Shown here: positions 29,133 through 37,881 of the stretch, in pieces
How positions within the stretch are numbered: position 1 is the stretch's first letter
Layout: each line of letters starts with the position of its first letter
Assembly: GCA_030340625.1 (NCBI GenBank)
Contig: JAOPHQ010005180.1
Coordinates: 43,353 to 107,352, forward strand
Length of the DNA stretch: 64,000 nt
Direction: 5' to 3'
DNA from: Merluccius polli
Lineage: Eukaryota; Chordata; Actinopteri; Gadiformes; Merlucciidae
Notes under the pieces: model-generated
What the model saw: only the letters and a program-made list of their open reading frames with translations
Database searches by the model: none
What the model was told of the DNA's origin: nothing
Translations under genes and position numbers: made by a program

Positions 29133-31999
29133 ATGAAAGCAGTGGAAGCGGTCCAGAGAGGAACCATGGCCTCCATCCATGAACTGGACTCTGGACTCCC
29201 TGTCCAGAGAGGAACCATGGCCTCCATCCATGAACTGGACTCTGGACTCCCTGTCCAGAGAGGAACCATGGCCTCCATCCATGAACTGGACTCTGGACTC
29301 CCTGTCCAGAGAGGAACCATGGCCTCCATCCATGAACTGGACTCTGGACTCCCTGTCCAGAGAGGAACCATGGCCTCCATCCATGAACTGGACTCTGGAC
29401 TCCCTGAAGAATATGAGAACTTGCCTTTGGATGCGAGGGCGACCAGGAAGAGAAGATCTGGTAAGACCCTTTTAGAGGATTTAAATACAGAAACAGTAAT
29501 TAAATACGTTTTCAATGACATAAATCTCAAAGCATTATCCTAAATAACATGTGTACGTTCAAGGCAAACCACATACAGTAACGTTTCCAGACCAGACGAC
29601 CTGTGATTATGTCCATGAGTTAAGTGTGTGTGTGTGTCCTACCCTGAACAGTTAGAAACCCGTGCTGCTATGTGGCTCTGACCGTCGCACTGCTGTGTAT
29701 TCTACAAGCAACTCTCAACATCTGCCTGCGCCTCTGTGAGTCATATCACCCTGAACTATCACTACAATAATAGTAATAAGAATGATGACAATAATAATAA
29801 TGATAATAATAATAACTCCTGTCCTGTCCTAGACTCATCTCCTGTCCACAACTCCTCGTGTCCTGTCCACAACTCCTCGTGTCCTGTCCACAACTCCTCG
29901 GGTCCTGTCCTAGACGCCTCATGTCCTGTCCTAGACTCCTCTTGTCCTGTCCTAGACTCAGTGACAGTTCGCACGGAGGAGAGACAGCGCGTAATGGATG
30001 CACTTGGTGAGTGTTTTAAAATTGTTATGAAAGTTATTAAATCTAGTTATTAAAAGTAAGACCGCTCATCCTCAACTTTCAATCATTTTTTAAATAATTC
30101 TGACAAATAGAAAATCAAAAAATGCTTTTAACTCCTGCTGATACCATTGTCAACATGTCATATTAAGATTTGTATGATTTCTCACTAAAAGCCTTTTGAT
30201 GGTAACCTTGAATGTCACACCAAATGATCGTGATAGTCACACCAAAAACCTCCATCTAATGCATCTGAACATTAAAACAAGGACAAAGAAGTACAGAAAA
30301 TCTACTTGAAGTAATGATATAATATAACATCTGACTCTGCATGTCATTCGGCTCTTTCCCCTCTTCCTCAACCCCATAATCTGTCCTACATATGGGTGTC
30401 CTCCATGTCACTTTGAATCCCTACAAGGACCAGTGTGCTGCTCATGAGGAAGCAGCTTGCTCCATTGCGGTCTGACTGAATGACGGCCCATCATTCAGGA
30501 CATGGAAAGTGTCGATTGCGTGGTTGTTCATTTTCTATAAATCATCTCTAACTGGCTTTACGTGGGCCAAGACTGCATGTTTATTGTGGCTTAAGGACGA
30601 CAATGCAACAATCAAATAAATAATACAAATATTAGCAAAAACATGAGCTGAAACTAAAGAATTAGTTATAGCAGTCAATAATTTGCTATAAAATTCAAAT
30701 AAAGAATGATTCTGTGTGTATGTCATTCATATCATATGGTGTAAGGGATCCCATGGTGTGACAGGAAAACGGTCCCACAACATGATATCAGTGTCACACC
30801 ATATGATGTTTTGTGCACTCAGCACAATATTGTGCCTTCTAGTTATTAGCTAGCATACAATGAGCACATTGCAACATGGTAGCATATATTTAATGTTTTA
30901 AGGACAAATGATTCCTTTCATATTTTTAAAAAGCGTCACATGCCTGGACTTTGAAAAGAGTAGACTCTGAAGTAGACTCTGTGTTGGCATAATAAACTTT
31001 GTGCAGGAGAGTTTTATTCAAGATTAAACGTTAAATAAGGTTTAAAATTCAGAAAACATGATTGATGAATTGATTAAATAATATGTATGTTGACATAAAG
31101 CAGCATCTTCTTAACAATATAAGAGTGCTTCTTGACAAATGAAGTCATTATTTAGATGGTCACCTCAACCACCCTTGATTACACCTTCAGTGCATTCATT
31201 TTATTCTCATGTCTGGCCGTCCAAAACCAAACCCTCAACACACGCCCACTCCCTGCTCCACCAATCAGATATCAGCTGAACCTCCGCAGAGACGATGACT
31301 ATTAAAAACAGTAAGATGAACAGTTCTGGGATTATTAGTTTTCCTTTCCATTACAGGTGATTTGACACAACTAGGCTGGATGTATTACGACCACAGTCTC
31401 TACTATATTTCTACTACTAAGAAGAACTGGACGGCCAGTAGAGATGACTGTCTGGAGAGAGATGCAGACCTGGCAGTTATCAACAGCAGAGAAGAAAAGG
31501 TAACAGAGTGTGTGTGTGTGTGTATGTGTGAGTGTGTGAGTGGTGGTGGGGGGGGGGGGGGGGGCATTTTTCAGTCAGTCAGCTGTGTTGTCATGACAAC
31601 AGATACCATTACTATTTGAAACAGGAGTTTGTTAGCAGACAGGCGGGTCCATACTGGACCTGGATTGGACTGAGTGACAGAGACACAGAGGGGACCTGGA
31701 AGTGGGTGGATGGTACCATCATGACTTCAAGGTAAGGATGGTGACTCTATTCAGCAGCATCTCTTCTCAGAGTGGCAGAGTGGCATCACCTCAACACTGT
31801 GCTGCACTTTCTATTCTTTCTGCTTTTCAGTTTCTGGAGACGCGGTCAACCAGACGATTATGGAGGAGAAGACTGTGTGGTAACATCACTGGGGGACGAC
31901 TGGAATGATGCATCGTGTGCTATTCAATACCGCTGGATGTGTGAGAAGGTCCTGGTCCTGGATCATCTGGAAGCTGAACTGAACAAAGAGGGTCTGTAG
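29133..31999 (+). CDS. Type II transmembrane C-type lectin receptor, six exons
   Basis: The model joins 29133-29460, 29652-29735, 29962-30006, 31357-31499, 31625-31731 and 31831-31999, giving 291 residues. Every junction is GT/AG and phases agree (1,1,1,0,2). Residues 1-109 are a cytoplasmic tail with five 17-residue repeats, then EEYENL (Tyr94) and a basic RATRKRRS stop-transfer-like stretch. Exon 2 (110-137) is one hydrophobic membrane segment. Exon 3 is a 15-residue neck. Exons 4-6 form a C-type lectin domain with GW, an NWT sequon, WTWIGLSD, QPD (242-244), GGED, WND (260-262) and paired Cys. QPD plus WND are the known calcium and sugar ligands, and QPD usually goes with galactose. It resembles fish CD209/ASGR-like receptors. 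The first ATG is weak, and five in-frame ATGs in the repeats have ACCATGG context. No AATAAA is seen soon after the stop. Confidence 0.85.
29151..29405 (+). repeat. 51-bp coding minisatellite in exon 1
   Basis: Five copies, identical or nearly so, of a 51-base unit inside the lectin first exon. They encode VQRGTMASIHELDSGLP (17 residues). The next paralog has three copies (62953-63105). Being a multiple of three, copy-number change keeps the frame. Confidence 0.97.
29736..29961 (+). repeat. Intron 2 with AAT-rich and pyrimidine-rich tandem repeats
   Basis: AATAATAATGATAAT-type sequence (29775-29813), then a TCCTGTCC-based 15- and 21-bp tandem array (29817-29960). The array forms the polypyrimidine tract of the exon 3 acceptor, so it may influence inclusion of that short exon. 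Confidence 0.8.
30007..31356 (+). other. Intron 3 of the lectin gene
   Basis: A/T-rich, no exon or complete element recognised. CATATGATG and its complement occur around 30735-30810 as short inverted motifs (the sequence GTGTCACACCATATGATG is at 30790). Confidence 0.6.
31509..31564. repeat. (TG)n and poly-G in lectin intron 4
   Basis: TG units followed by a run of about 16 G, only nine bases after the donor at 31500. Confidence 0.9.
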
Positions 32000-32422
32000 A
32001 CTTTGTTTGACTTCATTTGTTGAGAATTGTAAATTCTTTCTATTTCTGTTTAGACGTTCAGATTCACTGCACACAAAATAACTTTGATTGTTTGATTGAA
32101 GCGATGAACAATATTGATTACACCGATGAGAACATCACTGGTGATAATGACATCATGTTTAGATCACTTTGTAGTGAGGGTCAATCTCAGGTCTGGTGTT
32201 ATGTGGTGTTACATCATGCGGATAACCGGTCTGACCACTGCCCCCTCGTCTTGAGTCTGACATGGAGGGGGGGGGGGTAACCATAACCATATGCTAACCA
32301 TATGTGTGCTGACCCTGATCAGGAAATGGATAGATACTGCTATGATATTCAATCATGTAGGTGAGAAAACAACCCCTAGGTGTGAACCTCCCGGCACACG
32401 GACCGCCGGTCGGGATGATGAA
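32000..32422. other. Region downstream of the lectin gene
   Basis: The first 60 bases match the flank after 484. After a TTTAG at 32053 an open stretch continues to about 32280, containing CSEGQSQVWCYVV. I do not recognise it, and no donor is evident. No polyadenylation signal is obvious. Confidence 0.35.
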
Positions 32423-32731
32423 GCGTGTCCAGAAGGGACCAGGCTATCTTCTGGGTCCGTCTAGCGGACGGGTACTGCCAGTGTGTCCTGAAGGGACCAG
32501 GCCATCTTCTGGGTCCGTCTAGCGGACAGTACTGCCAGTGTGTCCTGAAGGGACCAGGCTATCTTCTGGGTCCGTCTAGCGGACGGGTACTGCCAGTGTG
32601 TCCAGAAGGGACCAAGCTATCTTCTGGGTCCGTCTCGCGGACGGGTACTGCCAGTGTGTCCTGAAGGGACCAAGCTATCTTCTGGGTCCGTCTCGCGGAC
32701 GGGTACTGCCAGTGTGTCCTGAAGGGACCAG
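32423..32731. repeat. 56-bp minisatellite (GGACCAGGCTATCTTCTGGG), left part
   Basis: About five and a half copies of a 56-57 bp unit containing TGGGTCCGTCTAGCGGACGG. It is split by a Harbinger element and resumes at 33379-33424. Confidence 0.95.
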
Positions 32732-33378
32732 GGGCCTCATTACAGAAAAAACTGCTCATCCTAACTTAAGTTAGGAAACCAAAGATAGGAAAAATCCTAA
32801 CTTCCTATTACAGAAGCAATGCCTAACCTAATGTCCGTTTCCTATCTTATCTGTGGCTTCCTATCTTATCTTTATTTAGGAAATCCTAACTGTTCTGTCA
32901 ATCTGATTTTTCGACGGCTATCGACAGTTTATGTCTGTTTCTGCACTTAGAATGTGCATGAGACTGATAGAACGCGTTACTTTAATGACAAATGAGCCTA
33001 AACTTTAAAGCTATAAACGAAACAGCAAGCTACTGTCATGGCAGGTACAGCTGAGAGTAAGAAGAGCAGGGCTTTTAATTTTAGCCAAGACGAGTTGGAG
33101 GCATTAGTTCAGGCGGTGGAGGACAGGAAAAATGTATTGTTTGGGAAATGTTCCACGACTGTATGCCTCTCCAGAGCTGGACGTAATTCCATCCTAAGTT
33201 AGGAATTTCCTAACTTAGGATGGTTCTGTAATGGCTAAATTCCTATCTTAAGATAAGATAGGATCTCATCCTAAGTTAAGTTAGGAAACCTGCTTCTGTA
33301 ATACCAAAACCCCTAAATGCCTTCCTATCTTAAGTTAGGATAGGATTTCAGAGTTAGGAAGTTTCTGTAATGAGGCCC
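32732..33378. mobile_element. Harbinger-derived element with Myb-like gene fragment
   Basis: Ends GGGCCTCATTACAGAAA and its inverted copy, flanked by CAG (32729-32731 and 33379-33381). Long diverged inverted repeats built on CCTAACTTAAGTTAGG form both sides. The middle (33038-33160) holds ATG and a plus-strand frame with FNFSQDELEALVQAVEDRKN, the start of the Myb-like DNA-binding protein that Harbinger transposons encode beside their transposase. It is a 647-bp internal-deletion derivative. A longer sister copy lies inverted at 46543-47416. Confidence 0.9.
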
Positions 33379-33424
33379 CAGGCTATCTTCTGGGTCCGTC
33401 TAGCGGACGGTACTGCCAGTCTGT
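33379..33424. repeat. 56-bp minisatellite, right part
   Basis: Resumes after the Harbinger element at the duplicated CAG, completing the interrupted unit. Confidence 0.85.
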
Positions 33425-33504
33425 GAGTGGTGTGTTTGGACGGTGCATCTCTAGATACCTGTTGTACAGCGTTCACTCATCTCTTCTTCCTTCCTGACGT
33501 TCAG

Positions 33505-33807
33505 TGATGCGGGGGGGGGAGCCCCCCCAGATCTATGACCCCCCCTCTTCCAAGACGGTGTCTGTGGGCGACACAGCCAGCTTCTCCTGCGGTGCCTGGG
33601 GCCGACCTCAGCCCACCGTCCAGTGGCTACTAGACGGCCGGCTCCTGGAGACGGACGGGACAGACAACCGATCAGCGTCTGTGGTCAGGATGGACGGGGG
33701 GGGGAACCTCCTCCTCAGAGGTGTGAGGTCTGGTGTGGAGACGTTCCTCTGCATGGCGACCAACAGCGCTGGCACAGCCAATCACACAGCCAGGCTGATT
33801 GTCAATG
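33505..33807 (+). CDS. Orphan immunoglobulin I-set domain exon
   Basis: A 303-base exon between TTCAG (to 33504) and a GTAAGA donor at 33808, phase 1 at both ends, the classic arrangement for one Ig domain per exon. The frame shows PPQIYDPPSSKTV, VGDTASFSCG (first Cys), TVQWLLDG (core Trp), NLLLRGV, and FLCMATNSAG (second Cys) followed by ARLIVN. This fits an I-set domain of an adhesion, receptor or matrix protein. I cannot name the parent. No neighbouring exons of the same gene are seen between the lectin gene and the lectin pseudogene, so it may be a stranded exon, or one exon of a longer gene with unrecognised partners. Confidence 0.75.
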
Positions 33808-34186
33808 GTAAGACCCAAGGAGAGATGTCTGCTTGTTGGTATATTCATAACATTGTTGATATATTCATAACATTATTGTTGATATATTAATGATGGGCAG
33901 ATTGTGTCTTTTTCTCATAACAACTTAATAGTTTTTGCTCCATAGTTTTGAAAGTAATATTTTACCCATTTTTCATATTTTGCTTCAAACTGCTGTAGGT
34001 ACGATTCAAGAGTTGTAAAGAGAGAGAGTAGAAAAGAGAGGAAGAGAGACAGACTTTGAAACTAAACCAATAAAACATCCCCCCATCTCTTCTCCCTCCC
34101 TCCCTCTCTGCTCCCTCCATCCTCCCTCCCTCTCTGCTCCCTCCTTGCTAGTTTCTCCACCGTTCAGAATGGTTGCATTTCACACA
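33808..34186. other. Spacer with pyrimidine-rich tract
   Basis: No gene. CTCCCTCC-type low complexity at 34080-34145. Confidence 0.6.
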
Positions 34187-35088
34187 CCTAAAGTATACTC
34201 TTGCAGGATGAATTATCTGTTTAGCTTTAGCATCAGAGCTAACAGTAGGCTAACTCTTGCAGGATGAATTCTCTGTTTAGCTTTAGCATCAGAGCTAACA
34301 GTAGGCTAACTCTTGCAGGATGAATTCTCTGTTTAGCTTTAGCATCAGAGCTAACAGTAGGCTAACTCTTGCAGGATGAATTCTCTGTTTAGCTTTAGCA
34401 TCAGAGCTAACAGTAGGCTAACTCTTGCAGGATGAGTTCTCTGTTTAGCTTTAGCATCAGAGCTAACAGTAGGCTAACTCTTGCAGGATGAGTTCTCTGT
34501 TTAGCTTTAGCATCAGAGCTAACAGTAGGCTAACTCTTGCAGGATGAATTCTCTGTTTAGCTTTAGCATCAGAGCTAATAGTAGGCTAACTCTTGCAGGA
34601 TGAGTTCTCTGTTTAGCTTTAGCATCAGAGCTAACAGTAGGCTAACTCTTGCAGGATGAGTTCTCTGTTTAGCTTTAGCATCAGAGCTAACAGTAGGCTA
34701 ACTCTTGCAGGATGAATTCTCTGTTTAGCTTTAGCATCAGAGCTAACAGTAGGCTAACTCTTGCAGGATGAGTTCTCTGTTTAGCTTTAGCATCAGAGCT
34801 AACAGTAGGCTAACTCTTGCAGGATGAATTCTCTGTTTAGCTTTAGCATCAGAGCTAACAGTAGGCTAACTCTTGCAGGATGAATTCTCTGTTTAGCTTT
34901 AGCATCAGAGCTAACAGTAGGCTACCTCTTGCAGGATGAATTCTCTGTTTAGCTTTAGCATCAGAGCTAACAGTAGGCTAACTCTTGCAGGATGAATTCT
35001 CTGTTTAGCTTTAGCATCAGAGCTAACAGTAGGCTACCTCTTGCAGGATGAGTTCTCTGTTTAGCTTTAGCATCAGAGCTAACAGTAG
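34187..35088. repeat. 56-bp minisatellite abutting a lectin exon
   Basis: About 16 copies of a 56-bp unit containing AACTCTTGCAGGATGAATTC. Each unit carries TCTTGCAG, which looks like a splice acceptor. It ends exactly where the broken lectin exon begins. Confidence 0.97.
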
Positions 35089-35189
35089 GAACCAGACAAT
35101 GCTGGAGCAGAAGACTGTGATCACGGGGGGACGGCTGGCATGATGAACCTTGTGCTTATCAATACCCCTGGACCTGTGAGAAGGTCTGA
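35089..35189 (+). pseudogene. Broken C-type lectin last exon
   Basis: This fragment aligns with the last exons at 361 and 31831 and keeps the same 3' flank. The start of the exon (FW region) is replaced by the 56-bp minisatellite. The frame holding QPD-like and GAEDC codons does not meet the frame holding GW, CAYQYPW and the final TCEKV: they differ by an indel near the G run at 35125-35130. The WND position reads WHD. No other exons of this copy are present. It marks the 3' end of a lectin gene at the boundary of unit B. Confidence 0.8.
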
Positions 35190-35611
35190 GTCCTGGATCA
35201 TCTGGAAGCTGAACTGAACAAAGAGGGCCTGTTGACTTTGTTTGAGTTCATGTGTTGAGAATTGTTAATCCTTTCTATTTCTGTACAGTATACGATACTA
35301 CTTAGTATATTTACACTTTAATGATATTATTAAGGCTACATGTCCTCTGCTCTGTACTTACTGTTCTTTCACCTGTAAAATCAATAAAGTACATCTGATC
35401 TTTTCCTTCATTGCGTTTTCATTGCGTCCTCTCCCGCTACAGATGAATAGATGAATACTACAGTACTATTACAGTACCACTGTAGTACTGCTACAGTAGT
35501 ACTACTGTACCGCTACTGCCGTGGAATATATGAACTATACAACACATAATATATAAGCGTCTATAATATATAGGTCATTAAATAAGCCTCAAAGTCTCTC
35601 TGCACCTAGAA
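35190..35611 (+). other. Lectin 3' flank, unit B, with empty LINE site
   Basis: It matches 485-907 with few changes, including AATAAA at 35383-35388. It continues into 35612 without the LINE found in unit A. Confidence 0.85.
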
Positions 35612-35913
35612 ATAGTTCCCTTCCTCTCTCCAAGTGAAAGGTGTTCAGTGAGTGAGCATTCGCATTGAAACTGTAGCCATGAAGTCTGGTACTGAGGCCG
35701 ACGCCGATCAATTCACTAAGTGTGAATTATCTGATTTGAGGTTTGGATGGGAGGAGGTGAGGGGCTGGAGGGCAGGAGAGGCCTGGCATGTAAAATACAT
35801 TGGGGAGGAGAAAGGAAGAGGAGAGGAAAGGAGAGACTTGAAGAGAAGAGGGAATGAAGAGGAGAGAAGAGCAAGAAGGGAATAGAGGGGATGGGAGGAG
35901 GAGAGCGGAAAGG

Positions 35914-35989
<76 letters not shown>

Positions 35990-36076
35990 ACATCCATTTA
36001 CGGTAAGATACCACAGAAGCACCTACACCAAAAAAAGGCCAAACAAAACAACCCATTAACCTCTCTCTCTCTCTCG
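35612..36076. repeat. Spacer with purine-rich and (GT)n tracts
   Basis: The first 110 bases match 4666-4775. Then GGAGA-rich purine DNA (35740-35915), (GT)n at 35916-35988 and (CT)n at 36062-36075. No gene. Confidence 0.8.
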
Positions 36077-36870
36077 TGTTATGAAGGAGAAGGTAGGCCA
36101 AGGTAACAAAACCGTTATGAAGGAGAAGGTAGGGCCAAGGTAACACTAGTGTTATGAAGGAGAAGGTAGGCCAAGGTAACAAAACCGTTATGGAGGAGAA
36201 GGTAGGCCAAGGTAACACTAGTGTTATGAAGGAGAAGGTAGGCCAAGGTAACACTAGCGTTATGAAGGAGAAGGTAGGCCAAGGTAACACTAGTGTTATG
36301 AAGGAGACGGTAGGCCAAGGTAACACTAGTGTTATGAAGGAGAAGGTAGGGCCAAGGTAACACTAGTGTTATGAAGAAGGTAGGCCAAGGTAACACTAGT
36401 GTTATGAAGGAGAAGGTAGGCCAAGGTAACACTAGTGTTATGAAGGAGACGGTAGGCCAAGGTAACACTAGTGTTATGAAGGAGAAGGTAGGGCCAAGGT
36501 AACACTAGTGTTATGAAGAAGGTAGGCCAAGGTAACACTAGTGTTATGAAGGAGAAGGTAGGCCAAGGTAACACTAGTGTTATGAAGGAGAAGGTAGGCC
36601 AAGGTAACACTAGTGTTATGAAGGAGAAGGTAGGCCAAGGTAACACTAGTGTTATGAAGGAGAAGGTAGGCCAAGGTAACACTAGTGTTATGAAGGAGAA
36701 GGTAGGCCAAGGTAACACTAGTGTTATGAAGGAGAAGGTAGGCCAAGGTAACACTAGTGTTATGAAGGAGAAGGTAGGCCAAGGTAACACTAGTGTTATG
36801 GAGAAGGTAGGCCAAGGTAACACTAGTGTTATGAAGGAGAAGGTAGTCCAAGGTAACACTAGTTTTATAA
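36077..36870. repeat. 36-bp minisatellite, unit B
   Basis: About 22 copies of the unit described at 4908. Several units in the left part read AAAACCGTTATG in place of the palindrome, variants absent from unit A. Confidence 0.95.
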
Positions 36871-37335
36871 CCCAGGTAATTCACACAGCAAAAAGGAAGA
36901 GAGTGAGACACTAACATGAACTTGACTCCAAACTTTACTGTTCTTCTCACATCGTTTCTTTTTCCAAACATGCAGTACAACATACTGTGGTCTACAGCGA
37001 CCTCTAGTGAGCAAACAGTATCTGAATACACAACATATTTCCCCTTTGTTTAGGAAGCTTACCAGGTAAAATAAAGATAAATACACAGTCTCTAAAATAA
37101 CTTAAGACCTCAACTGTAATCTAATGCAAACTTAAAGGTCTTCCTTATCTCACATAGCATTAACTTAACTTGTCACAAACTGAAGTAAGCAAAACAAGTT
37201 TACAAGGCATTGGCACCTGTCTCTATAGAGTATCTTAACCAAACCACTTTCACTTTATAGTTCACTTTGTCATGTTCAGATATGATACACAGTCGGGTTT
37301 TTTTCAATATCCAACATTTATTAATGTATTTATTT
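36871..37335. other. Spacer, possible gypsy LTR remnant, unit B
   Basis: Copy of 5576-6033 with scattered differences. No gene. Confidence 0.35.
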
Positions 37336-37881
37336 TCACATTGTCATTCCCTCTTTAATGTTTCCCCCCAAAAGGCCATGAGAACAATTAATGTTCATAA
37401 CCGTTAATCCACGCAGGCTTCTTTCTGACCCTGGCGGGTTGGTGTCACCATCCAGCGGTTGTGCAGGCTCAGGTACTGGAGGAGGGCGTGCAGTGATGTC
37501 CGTTGTACTTTCTGGGACCAGAGAGAGGTGAGTAGCGTTCCATGTACGTCCATCCTCCAGCATATCCGCACTTGAACCAGCTCTCCGTACCGCCCTGGCA
37601 GGTCCCTGGACCTTTGACAGTCCTTTCTTAACATGGAAGGGTTTCCTTACTCTGACTAGGCTTCCCTCTTTGATCCTTGGCACTCTTGCACCTCTCCTCA
37701 CATCTGTATATGCTTTCGGTGCGTTTTGTTTGGAGTTGACAGGATTTCGCAGCTGCTTCTCCGGCAGCATAGTGGATTTGCTTGCCGGGCCGATGTTTTT
37801 TCCTTACATTTTTCTGTTGAACATGAGTTCATATGGCGACACTCCTGTGGTACTGGGTGGAGTTGCGCGGCACATGAGCAC
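37336..37881 (-). pseudogene. Gypsy-type integrase fragment, unit B
   Basis: Copy of 6034-6582. A substitution near 37803 creates a stop in the minus-strand frame, and there is a 3-base length change near 37524. It is cut by the satellite at the same place as in unit A, so the junction predates the duplication. Confidence 0.8.

Noticed and set aside
32425..32664. Frame with repeated GPSSGR and PEGT units
   Set aside because: 56-57 bp minisatellite. The frame shifts between units.
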